Source: Stomoxys calcitrans (taxonomy: Eukaryota > Arthropoda > Insecta > Diptera > Muscidae). Taken from it: 64,000 nt of DNA. The notes beneath the pieces were generated by a model, which saw only the letters and a program-made list of their open reading frames with translations, ran no database searches and was not told where the DNA came from. Positions 12,447 to 22,698 of this stretch are shown here, piece after piece. How positions within the stretch are numbered: position 1 is the first letter of the stretch; every line of letters starts with the position of its first letter. The DNA lies in the NCBI RefSeq assembly GCF_963082655.1, contig NC_081553.1:127501736-127565735 (forward strand). The letters are read 5' to 3'. The position numbers were made by a program, and so were the translations under genes.

Positions 12447-12459
12447 TGCCGCCCGCCTT
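12447..12459 (-). other. Candidate polypurine tract
   Basis: Directly upstream of the 3' LTR in element sense the sequence is AAGGCGGGCGGCA, mostly purine with a GGCGGGCGG core. This is the position of the plus-strand primer in LTR elements. It is less pure than many tracts, so the exact limits are uncertain. Confidence 0.6.
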
Positions 12460-12473
12460 GCAAGGATGCAATT

Positions 12474-13377
12474 TCAATATTGACAAGCTCCAGAGATAGT
12501 CCAGCCAAAAATTGTACTCTGCGCAATGGGCATGTTAGAGGAGGTTTGGATCATTCCTGCTCGCAGAATCTTAGGTATATTGTCGTTGGCCAATATGATT
12601 TCCACATTGGAAGGCTTGTAGAAGTGAGGGTCAGCTAGATTGGTGAGGTGGTTATAGATACTTTGTAGTTTTGGCGTATCGGTTATCGATGGTAGAGTTG
12701 TACGAAAACTCTTTTGTACTAAACCAACTATTTGAATTTTGGCTTGAGCGTCATAGTAAGACTCGAGATTTAACGTACAATATTCCTTATTGTCTCTGCG
12801 CGTAGTGCGCAGGTGTAATCGATCCACTAAAGTCTTTAATATCACCGTCTGTGCCTCTCCAGAATTCAGTAGTAGCCTCGCCTTTTCTGGATCGGTTGAG
12901 GTCTGGACCCGGGCAAGAGCCGTTGGTAAAAATATGTGGGCTCGAGCTTTGTTGCTCAGCCGTTCCTTAAAATGCGTTCGAGGTCGACCGAACGTAGAGC
13001 TGGGTTTAGATTGTGCGCGTCGCTGCGTTTGGTTTCTCTCCTTATAATTCTGCGAACGGGAGCCTGAACCATATCGTTCAGTTGGGTCTGGAGATTTTTT
13101 AGATGATTTTAAACGGTGTTGATGTGATGTTTTAGGGGAATCAAGTTTGTCCATATGAACCATGGTATGGTGGTTTAGCCGACAGACCATACATTTATTT
13201 CTGGACGGGCACCAGTTGCGTTTGTGTGCTGTACATAGACAGTTAAAACAAAAACCCTTTTCACGTATGACATCTCTGCGTTCTGATACGGTCATTCTTT
13301 GGAAAGTTGGGCAGTTTTTTAAGAAATGTCGGTCTTTACAGATGCGACATTTTGGGATGCCAGATTTGGTAAATGAG
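12474..13377 (-). CDS. ORF2: zinc-knuckle plus protease-like protein, main exon of a predicted spliced gene
   Basis: This is the main exon of a predicted two-exon gene whose start codon is at 21291-21289 (304 residues after splicing). The frame is uninterrupted. The first Met inside the exon is at 13295 and would give only 273 residues, losing the first zinc knuckle. In spliced numbering there are three knuckles: C14-C17-H21-C26, C47-C50-H55-C60 and C66-C69-H73/74-H78. A basic Ser/Lys/Arg-rich linker (about 80-150) follows. Then comes a domain paralogous to the gag-pol protease region: LPTAL motif, LLNSGE around 172-177, and a C-terminal IFGWTISGA motif. The catalytic position is Asn175 (codon AAT, 12866-12864) where gag-pol has Asp479, so it is probably not an active protease. 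Over the knuckles it shares about 25 of 67 residues with gag-pol, so the split is old. It could be a Gag-interacting or RNA-binding accessory or dominant-negative factor (inference). It is not env-like: no signal peptide or membrane segment is seen. Confidence 0.85.
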
Positions 13378-13400
13378 CTGAAAATGTAAGGGTTATTGGT
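13377..13400 (-). promoter_or_regulatory. 3' splice site for ORF2
   Basis: In element sense the sequence is a pyrimidine-rich CCCTTACATTTTCAG followed by the exon at 13377. The AG occupies 13379-13378. It lies about 50 nt after the pol stop codon (13433-13431) and before the first ORF2 zinc knuckle. Joining it to the donor at 21281/21280 gives one continuous reading frame (AG from exon 1 plus C from exon 2 make a Ser codon). Confidence 0.75.
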
Positions 13401-13430
13401 TATGTGAACAGATTTTGTTGATGCTAATAA

Positions 13431-16400
13431 CTAGATGCAAGGCAGTATACACAGCTTGACTAAGGGGCGTGTCAAGATTCCGTTCTGTGTGCGTATCTCA
13501 GCAACACGAACGTTTGAATCCTGACCGGTGAAAACTTTCACCACCCTCCCCAGACACCATTCAGTGGGGGGGAGGTTGTCATCTTTGACAATGACAAAAT
13601 CGTCTTCGGCTAAGTTCTGTTGAGCGGATTTCCACTTATACCTTCGTTGTAACTCGCACACATACTCATTCTTCCATCTCCTAGCAAACAATAACTGTAT
13701 ATTTTTAAGTCGCTGCCAGCGGTTCATCAATGAAAGGTTATCCGTATATTCCTCAGGAATTGCCATCAAAGGAGCACCTCTGAGTAAATGGCCAGGAGTC
13801 AGAGGAATCAAGTCATTCGGATTCTCACTGATCGGAGAAAGAGGTCTTGAATTCAAAACACTTTCGATTCGGACTAACAGGGTGGAAAACTCTTCAAATG
13901 TAAATTTAAGGTTAGAGGCAACTTTCCTCAAATGAGCCTTCATGCTCTTAACTGCAGCCTCCCACAAACCACCCATGTGTGGAGCGTGAGGAGGTATAAA
14001 ATGCCACGAGAAATTATGCATCCCATACTTTTCGGCAGCGGACTTCTCAGCAACCTTCAAAAATTCTCTATACTGAGCCATAAGCGATCTGCTTGCCCCT
14101 ACAAAGTTAGTCCCATTGTCAGAGAAAATCTTTTTCGGAAATCCACGTCGTCCGACAAAACGATTAAGGGTGGACAAAAACGCCTCAGACGTCAAGTCAG
14201 AACAGACCTCCAGATGAACAGCCCTGGTAGACAAACAAACGAAAATTGCCGCATATCCCTTTTGCAACTTTGCATTCCGCAGTCTAGACGTTTTCAATTC
14301 GAAAGGACCTGCAAAGTCCAGTCCGGTGTTGGTAAAGGGTAGGGAGAATGTGCACCGTTCCGAAGGTAAAGCAGCCATCAACTGATTCCTTACTCTGTGT
14401 TTATACACGGTGCATATCTTGCAGTTTCGGATACAGAAGCGGATAGCACTTTTCACACGAATTATATAAAATTCCTGCCTAATTGCGCGCAGCATTGTCT
14501 GATGTTCAGCATGTAGTAAGATTCTATGAGTATATTCAATGAAAAGTTTGCAAAATCTCGAGTTTTCTGGCAGTATTAAAGGAAATCTTTCATTATAACT
14601 CATATCGGAATTAGCCAAGCGGCCGTTAACCCTGAGCAATTTGTTCTCATCGAGGCAAGGGTTAAGCGTTAGAAGTCTGCTTTTAGAACTTATAGGCTGA
14701 CCAGATTCAAGTGCTCGGTATTCAGCGGGAAAATGTGAAATCTGTGCCAGTTGGATCAGCCTTAACTTGGCGCATGTAATTTCTTGGGGAGTAATAAACC
14801 CTTCTTGTACTTTGGTGTCGTTGATTTTTCGGCAATTTCTAACGAATCTTAATATGAAACAAACAACACGAAGTGCTCGGTCAAGAGAAGAGAACCGATC
14901 CAAAACATCTTCCAGTTGAATCTGTGTCTGACAGACTGTGATTTTCTTCTCTAGGGCTGGTTCCTTGTATGTGGTTTGTTTCGGCCAAAATTCAGCGGAT
15001 TTGAGTAACCAGTGAGGACCTTGCCACCATAGAGAATTTTTTTCGAGTTCAGCAGCGGTGCATCCCCGAGTTCCAATATCAGCCGGATTTTCATTGGTTG
15101 GAACATGCCTCCAATTCACATTCCCCACGTTGTCTAATATCTCCGAAACTTTGTTTGCCACAAAAGTCTTCCAGTGAAATGGCGGCTTCTGCAACCAGGC
15201 CAGCGTTATGGTAGAATCTGACCACAGGTGAATATCAGATACGGTCAAGGGCATATTGCGGCAAACAGACTTCAACAATTTCGAGAGTAAGGCTGCCCCG
15301 CATAACTCTAGTTTCGGCAAGCTTATAGTTTTCAATGGCGCAACCTTGCTTTTTGAAACCAATAAAAACGATGTAGTAACATTCTCAGAAGTAGAAAGGA
15401 CATAAATGCAGGCACAGTATGCTTTTTCCGAGGCATCACAAAATCCATGAATTTGAAATTTGCACTCGGGCGAGTAATGAATCCAACGAGGAACTCTCAG
15501 ATTCTCAATATCAGAAAAATTCGATATAAATGTATTCCATTTTTCGGAAGAATGTTCTTTGACCTCTTCATCCCAGTCTGTCCCGTCTATCCAAAGTTGT
15601 TGCACTAACATTTTTGCCACGACAATAATTGGGGCTAACCAGCCCGCTGGATCGAAAATTTTTGCCACAATGGATAGAATCTTGCGCTTGGTAATAGGTG
15701 TGGAGGGAACAGTTATGCTTGATACTTTATAGAAAAATTGATCTGTCATAGCATTCCAGCGAATGCCCAATGTTTTTGTGTCGCTGGCTTCCTCAAATTT
15801 AAGGAAATCTTCGGTTAGAAGATCCTCGGGGGGCAAATGTTTCAATATTTGCGGATGATTCGCAGTCATCTTTTTGAAAGGAAATCCTGCAGTGGCCAAC
15901 AAATCTATCAGTTCCAGGATGTATGACCTGGCTTCAATTACAGTGTGTCCACCGGAAAGTATGTCGTCTACGTAAATTTGGTTTTGTAAAATAGAAGAAG
16001 CCGCAGGATGAGTATTTTTTCCATCCTCGCTTAATTGTAACAATGTTCGTATGGCCAAATATGGTGCACAGTTCACACCAAATGTAACAGTTTTCAAGCA
16101 ATAATCAGAAATTTCTTCAGTTGGGGAAGTTCGAAACAGTATTTTTTGAAACGATCTGTCATTCGAATGAATATAAATTTGGCGGTACATCTTCTCGATG
16201 TCGCCGTTAAAAACGTATTTGAAAAAACGCCAGCGAAGAATGACATTCATCAAATCATTCTGTAGTGTTGGACCAGTATATAGAATGTCGTTTAAGGAAA
16301 TGCCGGTGGAAGTTTTCTTTGAAGCATTGAATACCACTCTAACCTTAGTGGATACACTTTCAGGTCTAACCACAGCATGATGTGGCAAATAGAAAGAACA

Positions 16401-18644
16401 AAAGCGAGAGTTTTCGCAGATTTCAGTTGGTTGCGTAGGTTCCATATGATCTAATCGTATATATTCAGCTAACACTTTTGTATACTCTGCTTCTAATTCT
16501 GGAAATTTCCTCAAAGTCTTCTCCGTACGTAGATATTGTCCTAATGCTGCACGGCGTGAAGATCCCAGTATCACTTCAGATGAAAGCTCCTGTCGGAAAG
16601 GCAATCTGACTTCATACTTCCCGTCTGGTAGACGCTTCGTTGTCTTTCGGTAGAACTGTTCACAGTAAGCATCCTCTTCCGTAATAGGAATTGAGGTAGG
16701 AACTTCCTCGATTTCCCAGAATCTTCGTAGCTCTTCGTTCAGTGTGTCAGGAGAAGTCACCCAGGTAGCAGACGCGGTTACTGTGCGCGTTCTGAGAGGA
16801 CCACTAATTAACCAGCCAAATGCGGTCTCTTGCGCCAACAGATCCCCTGAAATGTTAGGTTTAACCCCAGGCCTAATAATGGACGGTAACACGTCACTTC
16901 CCAGAAGCATATCTATTGGACCTGGTTTAAAAAATTTCGGATCCGCTAGATCCAGATGGTTCAAACCAGACCAGTCCGAAATTGGTGTAGGAAGACCTGG
17001 CATTAAATGCTTCAAACTCGAAACAACAATAACTGATGTGCTCAGTTTAAAATCAGAAGTGCGAGCCTTTAACGTAAGGGAGCATAGCTTGGAGGAGTTT
17101 TCGAGTACAGTACCTCCCAGTCCTGAAATCCTCGTAAAGGATTTCTTAGTCGGAATAGACAGTTTGTTAACTATTCTGTTTGATACGAAAGATTCCTGTG
17201 ATCCTTGGTCCACAAAAGCTCTGATAGTGAACAGAGTACCCAAATGTTCTATGTCGACCAAGGCAGTGGGCAGGACAGTTTCCTCCCCCGATTCTGTGAA
17301 ATGTGACTGGACATTGTACGTTTCATCATACGCGGCGTCAGATGTCGAAGGCTGGTCCTCGTATTCTGTATCTATATGAAAAGTCTCCGTTCGATATTGA
17401 GTAGTTGCGGTTCCTGCCTTTATTGGTCCAGGATTTCGCTCATGGCTTGATGTATTACCGGAGTCAGGATGCAGCACTGTGTGATGTTTCTGTTTGCACT
17501 TCTGACATACATTCTCACTTTGACAGCTATTGTCAACATGTCCGTAAGAAAGACAATTTGCACAAATCTTATTTGCAGTCACGAATTTCATCTTTTCATT
17601 ATGTGGCCAGGACTTAAATGTAGGACAGCCCCGCACTGCATGGTTGAGGCGACAGACTCTACAAGGACGATAAGTGGCATCGGTCTTAGCGTGGAAACTT
17701 TGAGTTTTCTGTGTACTGGAAGACGCATTGGAAGGTTTTCTCATATCGGAAATCGATTCCAACATACTCAACCGTCTTGATATGAAGTCATCCAATTGAG
17801 ACCAACTGGGCATCTGTTTATGATCGTGAATAGAGTTCTCCCAGGCAGCTAAAGTTTCCTCGGGTAGTTTGGAGGAAACCCAAAAAACAAGAAATGGGTC
17901 CCATGATAAAACGGAGATGTTATACGTCCTTAGGACTGCAAGACAATTATTCATGGTATATTGCAGATTTCTCAAAGCTTTTCCTCTCTCTGAGGAAACA
18001 TTCTCGATTTCAAAGATTCTCCGTAGTTGGTGGTTGATGAGGATGCGTTTATTCTCATAACGCAGGCGCAGAGCCTCCCAGGCCAAGTTAAAATTGTCAT
18101 CGGTTAGAGCGAACTGTTTAACGATCTGATTAGCTTCACCCCGAGTTTTTGCCCTGAGGTGGAACAGCTTCTGAGCAGGGGATAACTTGGGGTGTTTGGT
18201 ATAAATGGCGGTAAACATGTCTCTGAAACTGGGCCACTTATCGTAGCCGCCACTAAAGCATTCGGTATCACACGGTGGAACTTTCAACGCAAAGCCGTTG
18301 TCATTTACTATTCCTGCCTCCGGCATCTCGCGTGGTCTAGCCTTTTCAAGCTTTTGTCGTTCAATCTGAACTAGATCGAGAATCGAAGCTTTACAATTCT
18401 TGTACGATTTACATGATTCCAAAAACTTGGCATGAATTGATGCCCGAATAGTTTCAGTGTCTTCCGGTTTCTCGGAAGTCATTTCCGTCTCATAAATCTG
18501 GACTAGTTGGCGCCAACGACGCTCCAAATCGTCGAGTTCGACTTGTAGACTGGAAGACGTATGGTCCTCAATGGGAATATCAGCAAAATTTGCACAGAAT
18601 GTGACCACTTGGTCCGAAAAAAAAATGAACTTCTGCGAACTCAT
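13431..18644 (-). CDS. gag-pol: BEL/Pao gag-pol polyprotein, 1737 residues
   Basis: A single uninterrupted frame encodes the replication polyprotein, acting in cytoplasmic virus-like particles and then at integration. Domains in order: gag with a DUF1759-type region (about 120-300); three zinc knuckles (C328-C331-H335-C340, C361-C364-H369-C374, C380-C383-H387/388-H392); aspartic protease with D479-Q-G (about 455-620); reverse transcriptase (about 700-950, with D815 and YVDD at 891-894); RNase H (about 1065-1190, D1070, E1113, D1143); integrase with an HHCC zinc region (H1373, H1377, C1408, C1411) and catalytic D1443, D1509, E1562; a DUF5641-type tail (about 1640-1737). No gag/pol frameshift or stop is needed, which is usual for this superfamily. 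The ATG at 18644 is the first Met after an in-frame TGA 12 codons upstream and has G at -3. All key catalytic residues are present. ORF2 lies downstream in the same frame, beyond one TAG. Confidence 0.97.
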   Translation of the reverse strand: MSSQKFIFFSDQVVTFCANFADIPIEDHTSSSLQVELDDLERRWRQLVQIYETEMTSEKPEDTETIRASIHAKFLESCKSYKNCKASILDLVQIERQKLEKARPREMPEAGIVNDNGFALKVPPCDTECFSGGYDKWPSFRDMFTAIYTKHPKLSPAQKLFHLRAKTRGEANQIVKQFALTDDNFNLAWEALRLRYENKRILINHQLRRIFEIENVSSERGKALRNLQYTMNNCLAVLRTYNISVLSWDPFLVFWVSSKLPEETLAAWENSIHDHKQMPSWSQLDDFISRRLSMLESISDMRKPSNASSSTQKTQSFHAKTDATYRPCRVCRLNHAVRGCPTFKSWPHNEKMKFVTANKICANCLSYGHVDNSCQSENVCQKCKQKHHTVLHPDSGNTSSHERNPGPIKAGTATTQYRTETFHIDTEYEDQPSTSDAAYDETYNVQSHFTESGEETVLPTALVDIEHLGTLFTIRAFVDQGSQESFVSNRIVNKLSIPTKKSFTRISGLGGTVLENSSKLCSLTLKARTSDFKLSTSVIVVSSLKHLMPGLPTPISDWSGLNHLDLADPKFFKPGPIDMLLGSDVLPSIIRPGVKPNISGDLLAQETAFGWLISGPLRTRTVTASATWVTSPDTLNEELRRFWEIEEVPTSIPITEEDAYCEQFYRKTTKRLPDGKYEVRLPFRQELSSEVILGSSRRAALGQYLRTEKTLRKFPELEAEYTKVLAEYIRLDHMEPTQPTEICENSRFCSFYLPHHAVVRPESVSTKVRVVFNASKKTSTGISLNDILYTGPTLQNDLMNVILRWRFFKYVFNGDIEKMYRQIYIHSNDRSFQKILFRTSPTEEISDYCLKTVTFGVNCAPYLAIRTLLQLSEDGKNTHPAASSILQNQIYVDDILSGGHTVIEARSYILELIDLLATAGFPFKKMTANHPQILKHLPPEDLLTEDFLKFEEASDTKTLGIRWNAMTDQFFYKVSSITVPSTPITKRKILSIVAKIFDPAGWLAPIIVVAKMLVQQLWIDGTDWDEEVKEHSSEKWNTFISNFSDIENLRVPRWIHYSPECKFQIHGFCDASEKAYCACIYVLSTSENVTTSFLLVSKSKVAPLKTISLPKLELCGAALLSKLLKSVCRNMPLTVSDIHLWSDSTITLAWLQKPPFHWKTFVANKVSEILDNVGNVNWRHVPTNENPADIGTRGCTAAELEKNSLWWQGPHWLLKSAEFWPKQTTYKEPALEKKITVCQTQIQLEDVLDRFSSLDRALRVVCFILRFVRNCRKINDTKVQEGFITPQEITCAKLRLIQLAQISHFPAEYRALESGQPISSKSRLLTLNPCLDENKLLRVNGRLANSDMSYNERFPLILPENSRFCKLFIEYTHRILLHAEHQTMLRAIRQEFYIIRVKSAIRFCIRNCKICTVYKHRVRNQLMAALPSERCTFSLPFTNTGLDFAGPFELKTSRLRNAKLQKGYAAIFVCLSTRAVHLEVCSDLTSEAFLSTLNRFVGRRGFPKKIFSDNGTNFVGASRSLMAQYREFLKVAEKSAAEKYGMHNFSWHFIPPHAPHMGGLWEAAVKSMKAHLRKVASNLKFTFEEFSTLLVRIESVLNSRPLSPISENPNDLIPLTPGHLLRGAPLMAIPEEYTDNLSLMNRWQRLKNIQLLFARRWKNEYVCELQRRYKWKSAQQNLAEDDFVIVKDDNLPPTEWCLGRVVKVFTGQDSNVRVAEIRTQNGILTRPLVKLCILPCI

Positions 18645-21280
18645 TTCAATAAATTCAGAAGCGGAATACAGTAAACCTCAATTCACCAAGGAATTAAAAC
18701 GGGGCGAAAGAAAACAACTAGCAATTCAAGTACCCAAATTTCAAGGTAATTCAATGGCCATACAGATAGTATCCTGATTAAGAGAATGCCAATCAGCTAT
18801 CCGACTATCCTCTTAAATGTAGCAATAGATGACAGTCCCACAAATGCCTCTGGTACCTAAGGATTGGTGCACGATTCCTAACACGAATGAGAGAGAAGTC
18901 GCTGAATTGCTCGGGGAAAGGGAATGTGTCTAGAGTTGGAGAAAACAATGGGCCAGACTTGAAACCGACGTAGGCAATTCCCTTACAACAGGAATAAAAG
19001 GGATTCTGAAAATTCCAACTTATTCGTCCGAACCTTTTTCTATATAGGATCCCCACCAAATCCAATGCGACTAAAATCCATATGCGAATCTCGCAATATA
19101 TATCTCACAATTGTATAACTCTATCAAAATTTTAATAAACCAAAATTCCAAAGATAGATATGAATTCAGAATTTAATATTCAACATAAATATTAGATTTA
19201 CAGATGACATAAATCCATGCATACATATATAACTCCACTCTCCCTTTCAATCGCAGGTGAGATGGGCATAGAAAGCAATTCCAAAGATCTTTCCTCTCTT
19301 AAATTCTTAGGAGGGTAGGAACAAATAAGAAGTCCTAATAGGTTCTCTCCTATAGCCTCATAAAATTTTATTCAGTTATGAAAAGGATGCAGTTTTCCTG
19401 GTTTTTCTTCAGATAGAAATTCACAAAATTAATTCCTATAACAGACATTCACGAGCATGCGATACAGTAGGGTAAAATTCCAAAAATATTAAAATTGTAA
19501 CAAAGTATTAAAATTGCAACAAATAATAAAATTCCAAAATAATAGATATTTCCGAATATGAAAAAAAAGGAACTCAGTCTTTGTGTATAATCAGTAGGAA
19601 CGGTTTTCTAGCTCGTCTCTTTTTTAGACACAGAGCTGATATAAACATTCATCAACCTTTCGAATTCCATGCATGAGGTATTTAAGTACAATCAAATAGG
19701 TATGTATTCAAATATAAATCTGGATATAATTTCCAATAAATCTCGATATAGATCAGGAGTCTGTATTCCTTAGATTGTGTGATCCATAAAGCTGAGTATT
19801 CCTATACGAATATCTTAGAGGGTTTTTTTTTTCTTAGCCACCAGAACTAATTCCTCTTTAAACCTACCGCTTTATGTGCATTACTTTTTTTAATTTGGCC
19901 TCTTCTACTTTGTCACAAATACATGCACTCACCATACCAATCGCCTTTTTAGAACAGGTTTCAATCACTCCTCCCAGCCTTCGTCTTCGCACTGAACGCC
20001 TTCAATACCATGTGAACTCCAACGTGCTTCTTTGCACCATTGACTTTAAATCTCTGCCCAGATTTTAATTCGAATTTGTGCACAAATGATACTCGAATTT
20101 TGTTAAAAAATTATCACTTTTTGATAAATCAACTTTCCTTAAACCAAGTGGTCTTAAATCTTATTCGATATTATTAACAAATTCTCCTTCTTTTTTTTTT
20201 TTTTTTAAAAAAATATCACATTCCAATTTCATATTTTCCTCTTATATTCCTGTCATGCCAAATTCATCTTTGTTTAATAACTATTAATATCGTAGAACCA
20301 GTATATTTCAACAATGTTTCCTGTAGAAATTTTTCACTTATTTTCAGTTGTTCGATTCCAAATAATTTAAATTCTTGTTGCTGTAAACAATATGCATTCA
20401 TTACATGCTTCTTCGTACACACTTAGACTAGAATGATGGGTCGATGACAAAATTGCATGTAGCTAACCTGTTCCTCTGATAGTCGAAACAAGTTGTTTGT
20501 TGGTGGAGCCAAGAATTTGGAGAGTCAATGCGTCAAAGCATGCGTGGGTGAATCGAATCGATCTTTATCCCTATAAGCGGATAAAAGAGAGTCTCGTAGA
20601 GTCAACTGCGATGTCCGGGCGCTGCAGCGGCAATGTTGGTATTTGCAGAACTCGTCGATGTGCCTTTGACTGCGGCGTCGTTGAGATAGCAGTCGCGCCG
20701 GTTAGATGAATGTTAGTGATGAGAGCCACTAGATTATGACTCCAAGAGTACATAGAAGTCGATTTTCAAAGAGACAGTTCTGCAGGGAATTTAAGTGCTA
20801 TGAACTTATGCAGAGTATTCTGTTTCAAGAGTACAGACACTCTTTTCTCATAAAATGCATATGCAAAGTAAGTATTTACAACGAACCATAAAGCAAAGAG
20901 AGATGTAAACCAAACTTCGGTCTTCGTCTTTCCCCCTTCCTTCCTTGACGCAATTATTTCAAGGTTATGCCAATAACCATGTAAAATGTAATCATCATGC
21001 TCGTGAAGCAATAACGTTATTGTACTTCTCGATCAAATAGTGTCAAAGCGCTTTCGTGAAAAGCAGATCTTGTACAAATCGAATAGACAACAAAAACTCT
21101 TACTCTTACAGAAGCTGTGCCAGCTCAAGGCATAAATATGGGGATACCGTGGCAAAATTCCCCAGAGTAGAAACAAAATCTATTTCCTTCAAACAGTTCT
21201 CCAAGTAAAAGATTTACTTTCAATCGAAATTCTTACTTAACACAACCCTGTCTGTTCACACACCAAAAACTCTTACATAC
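18645..21280 (-). other. Long leader of the BEL/Pao element, probably intronic in the ORF2 RNA
   Basis: About 2.6 kb between the 5' splice site and the gag ATG. No frame longer than about 90 codons is present in element sense and no domain is recognised, while many short ATG frames would hinder simple scanning to gag. A candidate 3' splice site is GGCATTCTCTTAATCAG with its AG at 18775-18774, 129 nt before the gag ATG and behind a CTGAT branch-like motif. Splicing there would remove most of the leader from a gag-pol RNA. If the MEN start codon in exon 1 is then used, it opens a short frame that stops before the gag ATG. Confidence 0.6.
18774..18796 (-). promoter_or_regulatory. Possible 3' splice site upstream of gag
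   Basis: In element sense GCTGATTGGCATTCTCTTAATCAG ends at 18774: a branch-like CTGAT, a short pyrimidine tract and AG. It could pair with the donor at 21280 to shorten the gag-pol leader. This rests on consensus only. Confidence 0.4.
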
Positions 21281-21284
21281 CTGT
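21271..21284 (-). promoter_or_regulatory. 5' splice site in the retrotransposon leader
   Basis: In element sense the sequence is ACAG/GTATGTAAGA, a near-perfect metazoan donor, cutting between 21281 and 21280. It lies 115 nt downstream of the 5' LTR, the usual place for the shared donor of subgenomic RNAs in retroviruses and env-bearing LTR elements. Confidence 0.8.
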
Positions 21285-21291
21285 TTTCCAT
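21281..21291 (-). CDS. ORF2 exon 1 coding part (start codon and 8 further bases)
   Basis: In element sense the ATG at 21291-21289 is in a strong context (A at -3, G at +4) and encodes Met-Glu-Asn plus two bases before the splice donor. It supplies the start codon for ORF2 when the 7903-nt intron 21280-13378 is removed. The frame is phase-matched to the acceptor at 13377. A further ATG upstream in exon 1 is closed after one codon (ATG AAG TAA at about 21364). Confidence 0.75.
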
Positions 21292-21375
21292 AGTAGTCTT
21301 TTTAGAATATGCGAAAGGTGTTTGTTTTTTTTTTTTGCGGTGGACGTGATCCGAATTACTTCATTCGCTGATTGA

Positions 21376-21395
21376 AAATCCGGTTCGAAGGACCA
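21376..21395 (-). other. Primer binding site for tRNA-Tyr
   Basis: The 20 bases directly abutting the 5' LTR are the complement of a tRNA 3' end. Read on the plus strand they match the fly tRNA-Tyr 3' sequence including CCA, with one mismatch (T at 21384 where I recall C). The tRNA sequence is recalled from family knowledge. There is no spacer between LTR and primer site. Confidence 0.8.
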
Positions 21396-21840
21396 TGTAC
21401 AAGTCCAGTAGATCCTTCTGTAAGAAAGTGGACTGTATTTAAATGTAGAGTGAATCTCCCAGACAAGTAGCAGCAGAGGAAAAAACCAAGAAAAGAAAAA
21501 GGCCAAGTTTCAGTTTTTTTGGTGTTACAGTGTATTTGGGTGTGTAAGCTCTTACCGCCTTGGATGGTTTTGCACAAGTGTTTTAGGCAGTGTTAAAGGC
21601 AGCATGGACATAATTAATGCCTAAACATAAAATTCTATTTCAGCATATGCAATTGATGGGGAAGTGAGACAGATAGGGGTGCAACTTAAATGATTAGGGT
21701 AGCCAGGTGTCAGATTGCAATCTGTTATACTAATAATTCATTTCAAATAACAATTCAGGAATTCATTAACTTATATCTAAAGTGGTAGGTATAGTGGTTG
21801 AAGATAGTTGTTGTTGAACCGGGTTGAACTAGGTTCAACA
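21396..21840 (-). repeat. 5' LTR of the BEL/Pao element
   Basis: 445 bp, the right-hand copy on the plus strand and the 5' one in element sense. It should carry the promoter, but I could not place a convincing TATA box or poly(A) signal. It differs from the other LTR only at 21739. Confidence 0.97.
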
Positions 21841-22697
21841 CCTTTCATTTGAGCCGCATTTTTCCATAGGGGCGGCCACTCAGTGTCTTGGCTTTGAAAA
21901 TATATATCAGATGCGAGTTCTACTCTGAAAAACCTCTTTTTTCAGCCTCAAATTGCAATGGTCAGCAAATACTTCCTGTTTGGGTGGTGTTATGGAGGTG
22001 GGGTGGCCCCATAGACACTTTTCCAGAATATTGATATCAGATTCTTGCTTTACTTCCATAGACCTCCCATTTGAGCCCCATATTGCTATGGTCGAAAATT
22101 TGTCCTCTTTGTTCTCGGGGATGGGCGCCCCCAAACACTTGGTCAAACATCTGGATATCAGATTCGTATTCTACACTCAAGTACCTTTTATTTAAGCCCC
22201 ATATTGCGATGGTCAGTAAATAAGTCCGTTTTGGGGAAGGGGTGGACCCCCAGAAACTTGGTCCCACATTTGAATATCAGATTCGTATTTTACTCGCAAA
22301 TACCCTTCATTTAAGTCTCATATTGCTATGGTCGGTTTATATGTCCGATTTGGGGGTGTTTTAGGGGTTGGGGTGTTTGGGTTTGGGTGTATATATATAT
22401 GTGGTAGGTTTTGGGGGTGGAGCGCCCCCCTAGGTACCCCATCCGAAATTTTGATATCAAATTTTTGTTTGTACGTAACTATAAGAGAGCACCACCCATC
22501 TCCGAGATCTCGCGTTTCTGAAAATTGGGGTTAGGGGAAGGGTCCGCCCCCCTTCAGATATCAAAAAATTTAGTACCCTATTTTCACCACGAGATCTGTT
22601 AAAATTTCAAGAAAATCGGTTCAACCGTTTCTGAGTCTATAAGGAACACACAAAAAAACAAACAAACATACCTACAAACAAACACAAATTGATTTTG
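21841..22697 (-). mobile_element. Helitron copy 2, part right of the BEL/Pao insertion
   Basis: This resumes the Helitron cut at 12001, starting with the duplicated CCTTT. It has several units of about 130 bp with 'ccatattgc.atggtc' cores and the 'cgaaaatcggttca' motif near 22607. It ends in the 'acacaaattgattttg' segment that belongs to the TC end. The last bases of that end are missing and TRE-A follows at once. Without the retrotransposon the copy would be about 1.5 kb. Confidence 0.75.
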
Positions 22698-22698
22698 A

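Larger units (their letters stand above)
12002..21840 (-). mobile_element. Intact BEL/Pao LTR retrotransposon (9839 bp)
   Basis: The element lies on the minus strand. It is bounded by two 445-bp LTRs with TG..CA ends (in element sense) and by the 5-bp duplication CCTTT. In its own sense the order is: 5' LTR, tRNA-Tyr primer site, a 5' splice site, a 2.6-kb leader, one uninterrupted gag-pol frame, a 3' splice site, ORF2, a purine-rich tract, 3' LTR. The LTRs differ at one of 445 positions, both frames are open and the primer site is intact, so the insertion is recent and may be competent. Family assignment rests on domain order (gag with DUF1759-type region, A17-type protease, RT with YVDD, RNase H, integrase with a DUF5641-type C-terminus). 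It lacks an env gene and carries instead an extra nucleocapsid/protease-like frame. Confidence 0.95.

Noticed and set aside
12474..13377. ORF2 as an env gene
   Set aside because: No signal peptide, transmembrane segment or glycosylation-rich ectodomain. The content is zinc knuckles plus a protease-like region.
16744..17379. 211-codon plus-strand frame
   Set aside because: Antisense to gag-pol with no domain; a shadow of the real coding strand, like those at 13932-14342 and 17469-17780.
13431..18644. Need for a gag/pol frameshift
   Set aside because: Gag and pol are one continuous frame, so no recoding is required.
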